This document shows, piece after piece, positions 19,619 to 30,616 of a stretch of 64,000 nucleotides of DNA (position 1 is its first letter; each line of letters opens with the position of its first letter). The stretch comes from Bombyx mori (taxonomy: Eukaryota; Arthropoda; Insecta; Lepidoptera; Bombycidae), in NCBI RefSeq assembly GCF_030269925.1, contig NC_085130.1:3794501-3858500 (forward strand). Direction: 5' to 3'. Position numbers and translations under genes: made by a program. The notes under the pieces were generated by a model. The model ran no database searches and was not told where the DNA came from. It worked only from the letters and a program-made list of their open reading frames with translations.

Positions 19619-19904
19619 ATTTTTTTTTTGCTGAGACTTTGATAAATATGTAGGTATAAATTTTAATATTACATTACTTGATTTCAAAATAAAGCATTTT
19701 CATTTGCAACAGAACTTATGGCTAGACTAGGTATAACACCAATGAAATAAAAACCGCATATTCTTTGTATCGTGTCTTAAAAATCAAATGAACGATGTCG
19801 TTCCTTTGATTTTCCTACCTAATCGGTTGTAGCCCAAGGGGTTGTTCCAATTTCGCGCGGTAGCTGATCTGACGGGCTCAAGAATTACTAATTAGAATTA
19901 CGTA
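19619..19904. other. Mariner 3' flank, no gene seen
   Basis: Probably the mariner 3' UTR up to about 19,720, including an AATAAAG signal near 19,688. The right inverted-repeat end was not located. Confidence 0.45.
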
Positions 19905-20060
19905 TTAGCTAACACGGGCCCTAGCAAAAGCATGCTTCGCTGAATCTACTACCGGATCGGAATCGCTACCCACTCCAATCCAAACTCAGTGGATCAATCC
20001 AATCGAAACTCAGTGGATCACTCAGTCAACCCAATCGAAACTCAGTGAATTGTGTCTATG
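19905..20060 (-). mobile_element. Degraded Jockey-type LINE 3' UTR
   Basis: CCCTAGCAAAAGCATGCTTCG and CTACTACCGGATCGGAATCG match antisense Jockey 3' UTR. After that the sequence has a short tandem reiteration of CCAATCGAAACTCAGTGGAT. Confidence 0.65.
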
Positions 20061-20397
20061 TAGTCATTAGAACCCATCTTAGAAGTCGTTCGTGAGCATG
20101 TACCACATTACATTTTATACAAAAAGTCCATTGCAAAGCATTGCTATTGTTCTAAAAAATCTAAAAGCTGTAAAGCATGATAGCTTTGCGATCGAAATAA
20201 GCGTGACTTATCCACACAATGTGCTTTAGCACGTTACGATGTGTATGGACCTATGTCTCGTGCGGATTTCATTTATGCCACTAATCCAAATCAGTGATAA
20301 AGGCATGAATTTGTAAAAGAGCCTAGTTGAACAAAAACCTTTTGTTTTCGATATTTAGACTTCAATAACCGCTGAGCGAACAATAGTCCGCGTTACG

Positions 20398-20668
20398 TTT
20401 TTTTTATTTTTTTTTATTGCTTAGATGGTTGGACGAGCTCACACGTGGCCTCACAGCCCACCTGGTGTTAAGTGGTTACTGAAGCCCATAAACATCTACA
20501 ACGTAAATGCACCACCCACCTTGAGATATAAGTTCTAAGGTCTCAGTATAGTTACAACGGCTACCCCACCCTTCAAACCGAAACGCATTACTGCTTCACG
20601 GCAGAAATAGGGCTGGTGGTAGTACCTACCCGTGCAGACTCACCAGAGGTCCTACCACCAGTAAAAAG
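20398..20668 (-). mobile_element. Bm1 SINE, 5'-truncated
   Basis: 3' domain of Bm1 antisense, T-run at left, ending CCTACCACCAGTAAAAA. It has a 13-base insertion near the 3' tip (ACACGTGGCCTC). Confidence 0.85.
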
Positions 20669-21195
20669 TCATCTTGATAAGGTTGTAGTTGTAAAGCAAC
20701 GCTCCGATCTCTACTCCTAAATAGTGTTCAATGCTGTTTTAGATTTTTCATCTTACACATACCACTTCACAGTCTAGCGTTGGTTGGTTCAAACCAGTCA
20801 ATCGTCCACAGCGGCTTGCATGTTTTGAACCCCGGAGTAGTCACATTCGAAAGATCACGACAACTGAAACTCTCGTCCATAAAACCGAAAACAATGTAAA
20901 GGAAAATTAAAATGAGCCAATTAATTCAGAACTGGGAGTCCACAGTGCGTACAACTCACAGTGATACCGACCCTCTCCAACTCGATTCTCGGTAAAGTTA
21001 CTCGGCGGCCTAAAGTAATTAGGCTAAAAGGTACCCTTAGAACATAAATATACGAGGATATTTATTGTCTCCGATCGCAACCTCACAATTTCGTTGCAAT
21101 AGATCGTTTTTTTTTTTACTTTGCTAATTGCATTTTGTTGTTTTATTGCGTAAATTATTTGTTTCGGCGATTGCAGGCATGTTCTTCACGAAACA
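20669..21195. other. No gene seen
   Basis: Mixed sequence; no open frame with recognisable features and no internal repeat match. Confidence 0.55.
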
Positions 21196-21610
21196 TCTAT
21201 ACTATATATACTTAATATTATAAAGAGGAAAGATTTGTTTGTTTGTTTGTATTAAATAGGCTCCGAAACTACTGAACCGATTTTAAAAATTCTTTCACTG
21301 TTTGGAAGCTACATTATTCCCAAATGACATAGGCTATAATCTTTTTTGAAAAAAATAAGGGTAGGTGTAAAAAAATTACTTAAAATATTCTTTACATCAC
21401 GTGCCCTGCGAAAACTATTAATGATAGAATAAAATAATGTACTAAGACTTTGTAGAACACATTATTATTTACACAAAGTGTCGGGACAGCATATCTCTAA
21501 CTATTATAGTTATGCCGCAATAAGTGTTCTTTTGTTTTAAAAAATAAAACAACGTCAAATATCGTTGAAATTTTTGTTAAAGACCCGAGCGGAGCCGGAG
21601 CGGGCCGCTA
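21196..21610 (+). mobile_element. Non-autonomous Helitron, family H3
   Basis: Starts A|TCTATACTATATATAC, with TAATATTATAAAGAGGAAAG behind it, and ends GGGCCGCTAA|T (a CTRR end). 415 bp, no ORF. Shorter H3 copies are at 43,171-43,262 and 47,790-47,988. Confidence 0.78.
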
Positions 21611-21920
21611 ATTATTGATAGAGTTGTTTTACTTAAACACGTATTGACTGCATCATTACTTTTGCCTCTGACGTGGCATTAAGCCGAACCCTTCTCTGCT
21701 TAACAAACAAACAAACAAACAAACAATAGCTTTGCGTTTCCTCAACTGATTATACAAAGCGCATCTGATTAATAACGTTTATTTATTGTTTTAGTATTGT
21801 TCCGTGTACATTCGTAATTAAGATAATTCATTAATTAAACCCGTGCGGGCGGATTAATGCCTTAAATGTGGGTTGAATATCGTTTAAGTCAAACCTAAGA
21901 TAAATTTTTGGGTGTCAACA
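21611..21920. other. No gene seen; (AAAC)n at about 21,704-21,726
   Basis: A short tetranucleotide run in otherwise unremarkable AT-rich sequence. Confidence 0.6.
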
Positions 21921-22342
21921 TCTATATATTAATACGTGAAGCAAAAACTTTGTATCCCTTTTTACGAAAATTGCGCCGACGGAGGAGTATGAAATTTTCG
22001 ACACTTATAGAGAATATAGAGAAGAAGTGCACAATGTTAATATTTTTTTTTAAATAATTCATAAAAGATACATTAAATCAATAAAGCAAACATTACACAC
22101 ACTACATACCATGTATTTGACGCACACACGCATGCATACTATTTATTGTCAAACTTTTCTTCTTGACGTCTGTGGTCAAATTGAGAATAAATTAAATATA
22201 GTTTGTCTTTATTAATATTTTTTTATAGTATAGCCTTGGTGAAATTTGTGATTATAGAAGTATAAAATACAATCATAATAGTGTACAAAACTTACAATTC
22301 CAATTAATTACAGTCGAATTTCGACTACTGCGGGACCTCTAG
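21921..22342 (+). mobile_element. Non-autonomous Helitron, family H1, complete
   Basis: 422 bp from A|TCTATATATTAATACG to CCTCTAG|T. The 3' hairpin AGTCGAATTTCGACT lies at 22,312-22,326, 12 bases before CTAG. Nearly identical to copies at 8594-9006 (-), 26,359-26,777 (+) and 50,983-51,409 (-). Confidence 0.9.
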
Positions 22343-22435
22343 TTTTATTAGTTACGACTAATAAAGTGGACGATTATGTGATGATGATGATGATGACGAT
22401 TTCATTCGTTGAGCGTTGATATATTTACTGGTGGT

Positions 22436-22669
22436 AGGACCTCTTGAGTCCACGCGTGTAGGTACCACCGCCCTGCCTATTTCTGCCGTGAAGCAGTAAT
22501 ACGTTTCGGTTTGAAGGGCGGGGCAGCCGTTGTAACTATACTGAGACCTTAGAACTTATATCTCAAGGTGGGTGGCGCATTTACGTTGTAGATGTCTATC
22601 GGCTCCGGTACCCACTTAACACCAGATGGGTTGTGAGCTCGTCCAACCATATTATATGCAATAAAAAAA
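22436..22669 (+). mobile_element. Bm1 SINE, 5'-truncated
   Basis: Starts ACTGGTGGTAGGACC and ends GCAATAAAAAAA; the tRNA-like head is missing. Confidence 0.88.
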
Positions 22670-22771
22670 TATGGCCTGGACTTGCTATCACGAGGAAGTA
22701 TTCCGATGCTATTTTCATATACTAAGGATTCGAGATCCAAATCGTTGTAAAGATTTTGAAGGGTGGGGTGG

Positions 22772-22815
22772 CAAATCAAATCAAATCAAATCAAAATGAA
22801 ATCAAATATCAAATA
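22772..22815. repeat. (CAAAT)n pentanucleotide repeat
   Basis: Five CAAAT units followed by imperfect ones. Confidence 0.9.
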
Positions 22816-23270
22816 AATAAATTGCAACACAACAAAATTGCAAAACAAATAAATAAAAATCAAATAAATTGACTTTCACACATGTCCAGCGAAACACACA
22901 ACTAAATCACTTTTTAATAGATCTCAAAAAAAATTGTGTTTTAAAAAAAATTATATACAGAAACGGCTACCGCTTGTGTTAACGGTAACAAAGTAATAAA
23001 ATTCTTAACACTGCGAATCATCTAGTTTTCATGCGATGCGAATTTTTAAACAAAACACACACGCGAATAAAATTTACACAGCAACTCAAATATTTGTTTC
23101 CTTTTACCATAGAACGGCGAAGTTTTCATATAAATTGTGATTTTTACACGCAAACAGAAGAAAGAGAAACAAAACGAATTTCCGAACAAACACAATCGCA
23201 CTCGAGGACACAGTGCAAAAACATTACGTACCATAGTGAGTTGTACTACTGCGGATTTTGTTAGTTGCCA
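22816..23270. other. No gene seen
   Basis: AT-rich. A 77-codon plus-strand frame at 23,031-23,264 has no recognisable features. Confidence 0.5.
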
Positions 23271-23799
23271 GTGTGCTTAGTGCGAGTTTCACGAATGGTA
23301 AACCGTCGACGTCGCCCAAAGCACGTCATTACGGATCCTCCTGATCAATTAACGGTGCTTTTAGGTACCACAAGCACCGGTCACCGTCCTCGTCGAACCC
23401 GTTGCTTGCGACGGAGGGCTCGACGAGCGAACTAACCCATAGACACAGCCCACTGAGTTTCTCGCCGGATCTTCTCAGTGGGTCGCGTTTCCGATCCGGT
23501 GGTAGATTCTGTTAAGCACTGCTCTTGCTAGGGTCAGTGTTAGCAATACTCCGGTTTGAGCCCCGTGAGCTCACTTATACGCGTTAGGGCGAAGTTGAAA
23601 TAGACTCTCAAGGCTATCAGCATAGGTACGAAAAAAAGCGAGTTTCTTAACGTACTCGATAGCGTAAAAGTTAACCCAATTTTGTATGCAGTCAGAACAG
23701 CGCCCCTAGCGGCAAACTTACGCAAATTATCCCATTCCATATTAATATGAGTTAACTTTTACGCTATCGAGAACGTTAAAAAACTCACACTAAGCACAC
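23271..23799. mobile_element. Foldback MITE (family M) split by a Jockey insertion
   Basis: The terminal inverted repeats begin GTGTGCTTAGTGCGAG and continue into a long arm with CTCGATAGCGTAAAAGTTAA. The arms face each other around a core with CGCCCCTAGCGGC. Excluding the Jockey copy (23,291-23,637) the MITE is about 180 bp. Other copies are at 33,611-33,782 (complete), 55,407-55,474, 59,055-59,155 and 60,937-61,045. No coding capacity. Confidence 0.8.
23291..23637 (+). mobile_element. Jockey-type LINE 3' end inserted in MITE M
   Basis: Holds the last ~50 codons (VNRRRRPKHVITDPPDQLTV and the Arg-rich end), the 3' UTR and an A-run. It is flanked by GCGAGTTTC on both sides (23,282-23,290 and 23,638-23,646), a 9-bp target duplication that dates it after the MITE. 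Confidence 0.88.
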
Positions 23800-23861
23800 C
23801 GATTAACTTGATACTGTTCACACTCGTCACGGACCTACACCAAAGATCGTGTGGTTTAACG

Positions 23862-24213
23862 ACTTAAATATGAAATTATACTAACTAACCGGAGTTTAAT
23901 CAGGGAACTTGAAGCTCAAGTTGAATAAGCTTTTACATGACTTTGTGCGATCGAGCGGTTTGTGCGGCCCCCGTGCTTAATTAATTGCGAGCTCCACTGT
24001 GACGTCGCAGGTCTCCATCGAAAAGCTTATTTAGCTTTTTGGTTCAGCTTAAATTGTGTTGCGAATTTGGTAGGCACGTGCTTTCGTTATACAGGGTACC
24101 TATTATGGCAGTTTATTGTAGCCCATTTTACCTTTCTATTAAACTTTCGTCGATTACCAATTTCAGAATTTCTTTTTTATATTCTCCAAAGAGAAAACAA
24201 CATATTGTTTGAT
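23862..24213 (+). repeat. Repeat Z (copy 1), inverted copy at 28,990-29,335
   Basis: About 350 bp with GCGATCGAGCGGTTTGTGCG, GCGAGCTCCACTGTGACGTC and AGGCACGTGCTTTCG, all matched antisense at 28,990-29,335. It contains no recognisable ORF (an 89-codon chance frame overlaps). It may be an LTR or a non-autonomous DNA element. A Bm1 follows it at once. Confidence 0.75.
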
Positions 24214-24459
24214 ATTTTTTTTATTGCTTAGATGGGTAGAGGAGCTCACAGCGCACCCGGTGTTAAGTGGTTACTGGAGCCCATAGACATCTACATCGCA
24301 AATCCGCCACCCACCTTGAGATATAAGTTCTAAGGTCTCCAGTATAATTACAACGGCTGCCCCATTACTCAAACCAAAACGCATTACTGCTTCACGGCAG
24401 AAATAGGCAGGGTGGTGGTACCTACCTGCACGGATTCACAAGAGGTCCTACTACCAATA
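24214..24459 (-). mobile_element. Bm1 SINE, 5'-truncated
   Basis: Antisense Bm1 3' domain with a T-run at 24,214 and the CCTACTACCAATAAA end at the right. Confidence 0.87.
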
Positions 24460-25108
24460 AATAGTAGATATAGTTTAGTTACATAGATTAAGAAAGACGT
24501 TAAAAAAGTCAAGTTTGCGTGAAGTCATCAGCCGTTTCACTGGCCCAACCTGAATAGAAAACCTCACATCTATATTAAACGTATGTATGTATGTCAATAT
24601 CTGGTACCCTTAATACAGGGAATCTTAATTTGGGACCGGATGACCGTGCCTGATTTATTTATGGAGTTTTAATTTGTATTCCGGTGGCAGTTTCGCGAAA
24701 CAATGCTATAAATAAAAATATCTATATTACATAAATAACTATACTTGCACTAAAATATATATGGTATTTATTGATCAGCATATACACTTTTAATTTTATC
24801 CGCTGTAAACTAAAAAAGTTAACTCCACAACGAAGTGAACCTACCGCATTTTATCTGCACTGTTTGAAAACAGTCTCTTAAAACAAAAACAAAAAAAAAA
24901 CACACCAAGCGGATGGTTCTTCGAGCCCTTTCTCTTCCTTAATTAGCCCTCAAAACTGTACAAATGATGTTACCGAATTGTAAATGTGAATTCGCAATTT
25001 AAACTGCACTATTTGTAATTCGAACGATTGGGAAAAAGATACGGCTAGAAGATCTAACAGATTACTACTATGTATGACTTTTGCTTCAAGAAATATGTAT
25101 CGACCAAA
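24460..25108. other. No gene seen
   Basis: AT-rich, short ATGT/TATG runs near 24,580, no supported feature. Confidence 0.55.
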
Positions 25109-25312
25109 TTTTTTTTATTACCTACTTGGTTGAACAAACTCACGGCCCACCTGTTGTTAATTGGTTACATGCCCATAGAATCTATAACGTAAATGCCGCC
25201 ACTTACCTTGAGATATGGGTTCTTAGGTCTTAGTATTTACAGTACAACGGCTGCCCCACCCTTGAAACCGAAACGCATTACTGCTTCACGGCAGAAACAG
25301 ACAGGGTGGTAA
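25109..25312 (-). mobile_element. Bm1 SINE, truncated, abutting a second Bm1
   Basis: Antisense 3' domain that stops at GACAGGGTGGTAA, where the T-run of the next Bm1 begins. The next copy probably inserted into this one. Confidence 0.82.
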
Positions 25313-25524
25313 TTTTTTTTATTGCTTAGATGGTTGGACGAGCTCTCGGCCCACCTGGTGTTGTGTGGTTACCGAAGCCCATAGACATTTACAACGTAAA
25401 TGCCACCACCCATCTTGAGACATGAATTCTGAGGTCTCAGTATAGTTACAACGGCTGCCCCACCCTTCAAACCGAAACGCATTAATGCTTCACGGCAGAA
25501 ATACATAGGGTAGTGGTACCTACC
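25313..25524 (-). mobile_element. Bm1 SINE, truncated
   Basis: Same orientation as its neighbour, ending GGTAGTGGTACCTACC, and followed without a gap by an antisense Jockey fragment. Confidence 0.85.
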
Positions 25525-25672
25525 GGCGAGAAATTCAGTGAGCTGTGTCTACGGGTTAATTCACTCGGTGAGCCCTTCGTCTTAAGCGACGGATTCGACG
25601 AGGACGGTGACCGGTGCTTGCGGTACCTAAAAGCACCGTTAATGGATCGGGAGGATCCGTAATGACATATTT
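25525..25672 (-). mobile_element. Jockey-type LINE fragment (C-terminal codons and start of 3' UTR)
   Basis: Antisense block from GGCGAGAAATTCAGTGAGC to GGGAGGATCCGTAATGAC. The distal 3' UTR and poly(A) are absent, so this is an internal piece, probably cut by the Bm1 beside it. Confidence 0.75.
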
Positions 25673-25864
25673 AAGGCATATTTTCGCATTACTTGTCTCT
25701 ATCACGTGTTCCACATGCGCCTGTCTGACGGTGAACGAATATCACCCCTCGCGTCAGCTAACGCTTGCGGATCTTGTGGTTACTATAGCTCAATACAGTC
25801 GAGAGCAAAAGCGGAACTCAATTCGTTTCTTTATAAATGAATACATAGCTTGAATACAGTTTTT

Positions 25865-26045
25865 GAAACTCCCACGCTCCTCTGACGATAAGTGGTTACC
25901 GGAGCTCATAGAATAATACCCGCGGCCAACCTTGACATAGACCTTGGCATAGGCTCAAAGTCTCCATTGCTTCGTGCAGCGACTATTCCTCTGAAAAAAA
26001 TGGCACGGGTGATTACTTCGTATCAGAAATAGGCAGAGTAACTAC
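25865..26045 (-). mobile_element. Highly degraded Bm1 SINE
   Basis: GATAAGTGGTTACCGGAGCTCATAG and AGAAATAGGCAGAG words in Bm1 order; many differences make this an old copy. Confidence 0.5.
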
Positions 26046-26358
26046 GAGCCACATAATTTACCTTATAATCTAGATTAAAAATTAGCCTAGATTTAAATCT
26101 ATTCAGTTTTAAATAAATATTGATTTAATGTTGGAGAGAGTGCCCTGTTTCATACAATGACGTCAATGTACAAGAGCCCGTGTGAGAAAGAGATAACAAA
26201 AACTTTTGAACGCTCATAACGATATTTTCAAGCCGATTTCAATATTTTTTTTTGTAAAGCACGTAGTATTATATTTCATTGCGTTGATTTTAATGTAAAC
26301 GAACACCAATTCTGCTAATGCCGTTACGAGATAGAAATAAATATAATATTCAACAAAA
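26046..26358. other. No gene seen
   Basis: AT-rich filler between repeats. Confidence 0.55.
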
Positions 26359-26777
26359 TCTATATATTAATACGTGAAGCAAAAACTTTGTATCCCTTTT
26401 TACGAAAATTGCGCGGACGGAGGAGTATGAAATTTTCCACACTTATAGAGAATATAGAGAAGAAGTGCACAATGCTAATTTTTTTTTTAAATAATGCATA
26501 AAAGATACATTAAATCAATAAAGAAAACATTACACACACTACATACCATGTATTTGACGCACACACGCATGCATACTATTTATTGTCAAACTTTTGTTCT
26601 TGACGTCTGTTGTTAAATTGAGAATAGATTAAGCATTGTTTGTCTTTGTTAATATTTTTTATAGTGTAGTCTTGGCGAAATTTTTAATTATAGAAGTATA
26701 AAATACAATCATAATAGTGTACAAACTTACAATTCCAATTAATTATAGTCGAATTTCGACTACTGCGGGACCTCTAG
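26359..26777 (+). mobile_element. Non-autonomous Helitron, family H1, complete
   Basis: 419 bp, A|TCTATATATTAATACG to CCTCTAG|T, with the palindrome TAGTCGAATTTCGACTA before the end. Very similar to the 21,921 copy. Confidence 0.9.
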
Positions 26778-27244
26778 TATAGGTATATATAATTAAAATT
26801 CAATTTAATTATTATGACAATTAAGGTAGACTTCATTATCACAATTCACATTCTTAGCTTCGCTTCGAAAACAGCTGTCACTACTTCTACTGCATTTCGA
26901 CTATATCTACAATTTTCCAGAACATTCTCCATAGAACGATGAGTCTAGAACATTCGAGAATATTTTAGACTTCGTTCTACAAATTGTTGTAAAAGAAACA
27001 GTTTTTTTTTTTGTTTTTTTTTTCTTTATTTGCTTTACGCGATCGACAGTCCCATGTCGCCTCGAAACCGCGAAGACGATTTAGGATGACAAGCATCCTG
27101 AAAGGTTTTCGGTAGCGCGTTTACCATATAACCGATGCGAACTTGCCCCCGCATGTTTTGATGTTCTGATATGATTTAATATCTCGTTTGGTATCCGGGA
27201 ACCAGAGATCAAACGTACCATACGATCACCGATCATCGAGTAGG
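26778..27244. other. No gene seen
   Basis: Contains a T-rich run at about 27,001-27,022. Nothing coding is supported. Confidence 0.5.
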
Positions 27245-27455
27245 CCTTTAAATAAAATAAATGATAGTTTAAAAAAATTAATAAATACGCTTTTGTAGAA
27301 AATCTAACAAAAAATAGAAAATTAAATTTCATTAAAAATAGTGTAAGAAAAAATGATTTTATTGTAAAGAAGCGTGAGGTGCTTCTCAGGATATTATCAA
27401 AATAACCCTTCTACTCATATCTGTTCATAAAATGTTTATAACTACTGATACCATG
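27245..27455 (-). repeat. AT-rich repeat X (copy 2)
   Basis: Reverse complement of 1940-2145, with modules Q and P in the standard order. Confidence 0.7.
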
Positions 27456-27519
27456 ACTAGACTAGACATAGACATAATAGAATATAATAGAATGTCCCTA
27501 TGTGACTGACAGTTTTTTC

Positions 27520-27743
27520 TCTGGTGGTAGGACCTCTTATGAGTCCGCACGGGTAGGTACCACCGCCCTGCCTATTTCTGCCGTGCAACAGTAAGGCGTT
27601 TCGGTTTGAAGGGTGGGACAGCCGTTGTAACTATACTTGAGACCTTAGAGCTTATATCTGAAGGTGGGTGGTGCATTTACGTTGTGGATGTCTATGGGCT
27701 CCAGTAACCACTTAACACCAGGTGGGCTGTGAATTCGTCCATT
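27520..27743 (+). mobile_element. Bm1 SINE, both ends clipped
   Basis: CTGGTGGTAGGACCTC through GGTGGGCTGTGAATTCGTCC. The GCAATAAAA tail is missing. Confidence 0.85.
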
Positions 27744-28702
27744 CGACTATTAGAGGATTATGTGAGCACACAAAGATAAATACCAATCGGCCTATTTATT
27801 CTGCCGCAAAGCAGTCAGTCGAGGATTGAACCTTGTGTCTTAAAAAGGTTAGCACCACATTTTGATGCTTATTTATACCGGCAACTAGTCTGGTCATAAA
27901 ATAACAATACATATCCCCAAAACGGGAAACATCTTCAGAAATATCACGCCTACGATGACGAAAGCTTCCACACAAACCCGCCTATAAGCGTGCGAAACAA
28001 AAATGAAACTTCGCTCACTATTTACTTTCTCCGACGAGAGTTCGCGAAAGCTCCGGATTCCTTTAAAAGCTACGGGTAAACAAACACATAGTACGTTACA
28101 ATTTCGAAAAGCACAGTTGACTCAAGAACTTAATACAACTTTCCTTATTACAATCCACTTGAAAGAAATTCGGAGCTTTTCTTTTGCTGTTTTTTTAGCT
28201 AAAAAGATCCTTTCAATTAGGCTTTTATTGGTGCAAAGTTCAAAGTAAAATTATAGTACTTAATCGAAAGTCTGTTCAGTCATATTTATGATAGCAATTG
28301 GTTAAGTTTGGTTCGTCTTCTTGGCTTTTCATTATACTAGTGTGAGTAGACGAACTTACGGATCACCTGATGTTAAGTCGGTCGAAACGTCAGTTCGAAG
28401 TTTAAATTTTATAGTACTAATAGCTGTCTCTTCAAGCCGGATTTGTTCACGACAGAAATGAGCAGGAATACGGTTTCCATTTAAACTGAAACATATAACC
28501 AAAATTTTAATTATAAACGAAAAAAAATAAAGATTTTCCCTGTAACATATTAAAGGGATAAGTGCGTCGGCTCAAGAGTTCCATAACACAAAATTAATAA
28601 AAAATTTGGGGTTGGGTCGTGTACGGTGAAGGTTCCGTAGTGATTTTTTTTGTTTTCATTCAATTTTTATATTATAATAATTATTATATTTTATTGTATT
28701 TT
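27744..28702. other. No gene seen; a very old Bm1 trace at about 28,345-28,470
   Basis: GATCACCTGATGTTAAGTCG and GACAGAAATGAGCAGGAA suggest a decayed antisense Bm1. Otherwise unassigned. An 81-codon frame at 28,003-28,248 has no recognisable motif. Confidence 0.45.
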
Positions 28703-28792
28703 TACTGGTGGTAAAATGTAGATGTCTATGGGCTCCAGTAACTACTCAACAGCAGGTGGGCTGTGAGTTCGTCCACCCATCTAAGCAATAAG
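28703..28792 (+). mobile_element. Bm1 SINE with large internal deletion
   Basis: ACTGGTGGTA is joined directly to GTAGATGTCTATGGGC and on to CTAAGCAATAAG, so about 150 bases of the 3' domain are missing. Confidence 0.8.
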
Positions 28793-28989
28793 ACGGTGTT
28801 AGTTGTCACAGCGCAAAGTCTTATTAAAATTGTGGCAGTAGCTATCCTACAATGCAAGATATTTAAATGTGCTTGAATCCCGCTTACATTTTCAAGATAA
28901 GCTTGCATATATACAAGTTCCGAACAACAACATTCGGACCGTCGATTTACCGAGTAATTTCACCAGCAGGAAGATTGTCGTTGAACCCT

Positions 28990-29335
28990 CCAAAAAATAA
29001 TATGTTGTTTTCTTTTTAGAGAATAAAAAATACAGTTCTTAAATTGGAAACGGGGAAAATTTTAATAGGATATCAAAATGGGCTACAATAAACTACTACT
29101 AAAGGTACCCTGTATAACGAAAGCACGTGCCTACCAATTTCGCAACACAATTAAAGCTGAACTAAAAAGCTAAATAAGCTTTTCTATGGAGACCTGCGAC
29201 GTCACAGTGGAGCTCGCAATTAATTAAGCACGGGGCCGCACAAACCGCTCGATCGCACAAAGCCATATAAAAGCTTATTCAACTTGAGCTTTAAGTTTTG
29301 CTGTTAAACGATATCCTTTCATATTTAAGTTTCAC
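28990..29335 (-). repeat. Repeat Z (copy 2)
   Basis: Inverse copy of 23,862-24,213. Contains TATAAAAG at about 29,267 on the plus strand, absent from copy 1 (TTTACATG there), so this box is not evidence for a promoter. Confidence 0.75.
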
Positions 29336-29402
29336 TGTTTGATTTGTATAAAACTTTCCCTTGTTTTATTAGCTGTTAGCTAATAGCTGAATTATAATTT
29401 AC

Positions 29403-29600
29403 ATTTACGGGCGGTAGAACATCTTGTGAGTCCGCGCGGGTAGGTACCACCATCCTGCCCGTTTCTGCCGTGAAGCAGTAATGCGTTTCGGTTTGAAGAT
29501 TAGTGCCATAATTGTACTATACTGTAAAAAGTGGTATTTACGTTGTAGATGCTTACGGAATCCGGTAACCACTGTCCAATCATCGTCAGTCGTCCAATCA
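29403..29600 (+). mobile_element. Bm1 SINE, partial and rearranged
   Basis: GGCGGTAGAACATCTTGTGAG through GCAGTAATGCGTTTCGG, then a deletion to GTAGATGCTTACGG and a short remaining part. Confidence 0.75.
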
Positions 29601-29993
29601 TAAATAAATTTCAATATTTTAATAATTGTTATGTTATTATACTCAAGTAAAAATTAATATTTTAAAAAAATCTAACATTAAAAAAATAATCTAATATTTA
29701 AAAAAAAAAACATGCCCGCTGAGTTTCTTGCCAATTCTTCTCAGGACGGAGGCTAGTTCTTGTGAATTGGCGGTAGTTCTTTTGACGTTCAACAAGTATG
29801 TACTTTCATTTATGTTGAATAATTTTTAATTGATTTGATTTGATTTGAAATAAAAAAGTACTTATTCAAGACACGATAATTTTAAGTAATTAGGTCTATA
29901 TTTAGTTTGTTCCCTTAAAAACGGAATGCAAAATTAATTATGGAAACAAATTCTAGAACACCTATCGTCGAACTCGGCAAAGAGTTCGACGTG
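29601..29993. other. No gene seen; AT-rich
   Basis: A-rich tract at 29,690-29,712 followed by GAGTTTCTTGCCAATTCTTCTC, a weak echo of a LINE 3' UTR, and short TTGAT reiterations near 29,830. Confidence 0.45.
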
Positions 29994-30232
29994 CAACCTA
30001 ACCTAAACATCAGCCCGTTGAGTTTCTCGCCGGATATTCTCAGCGGGTTGCGATTCCGATCCGGTAGTAGATTCATTCGCGAAGCAACTACTCTTGAGTT
30101 GTTAGGTCTCCCTTGGAGGCGCTCGGGCAGCTGTTAGCAAATTCCACCCCTTTTGGCTGAGCCCTTGCTCGCTCACCTGTCCTGATGAAGCTGGAAAGGG
30201 CTCCAATAAACTCTAGATCATAAAAAAAAGAA
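29994..30232 (+). mobile_element. Jockey-related LINE 3' UTR, divergent subfamily
   Basis: GTTGAGTTTCTCGCCGGAT and CCGATCCGGTAGTAGATTC link it to the Jockey family, but the tail (GCTGGAAAGGGCTCC, AATAAACTC, then A-rich) is different. AATAAA lies about 20 bases before the A-run. Confidence 0.7.
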
Positions 30233-30530
30233 AAAAATAATACCTATCTCAGGATACTCCCAATCATCCGTAGCTTGGTCAAATTATGCCGGTGTAATAT
30301 ACAGAGCACGCTTCAAACCATTTTCCTGTGAGCCCTACGAGTAGATATGCTATAGTAATGCTAGATCACTACACAGTTAACATCTCTGTTGTTACTCTGA
30401 GTGTATCAATCGCTTTCGAAGAGTCCACATCTCCTGTGTGGAACTGCTGAGTCGAGAGATGCTTTTTGGAAAATATAAAGAAACGTTTTATGGCAAGACG
30501 ATCGTTCATCAATCGAATTTTGATAATACT

Positions 30531-30616
30531 CAGAGAGAGAGAGAGAGGGAAAAAGAGAGGGGGGAGGGAGGGAGAGAGAGATAGAGAGGGAAAGAGAGAC
30601 AGAGAAAGAGAGAAAG
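30531..30616. repeat. GA-rich microsatellite (compound)
   Basis: (GA)n broken by GGGA, AAAG and GGAG words. Confidence 0.9.

Noticed and set aside
29267..29275. TATAAAAG box within repeat Z copy 2 as a promoter
   Set aside because: The corresponding position of copy 1 has no TATA box and no transcript-like frame follows.
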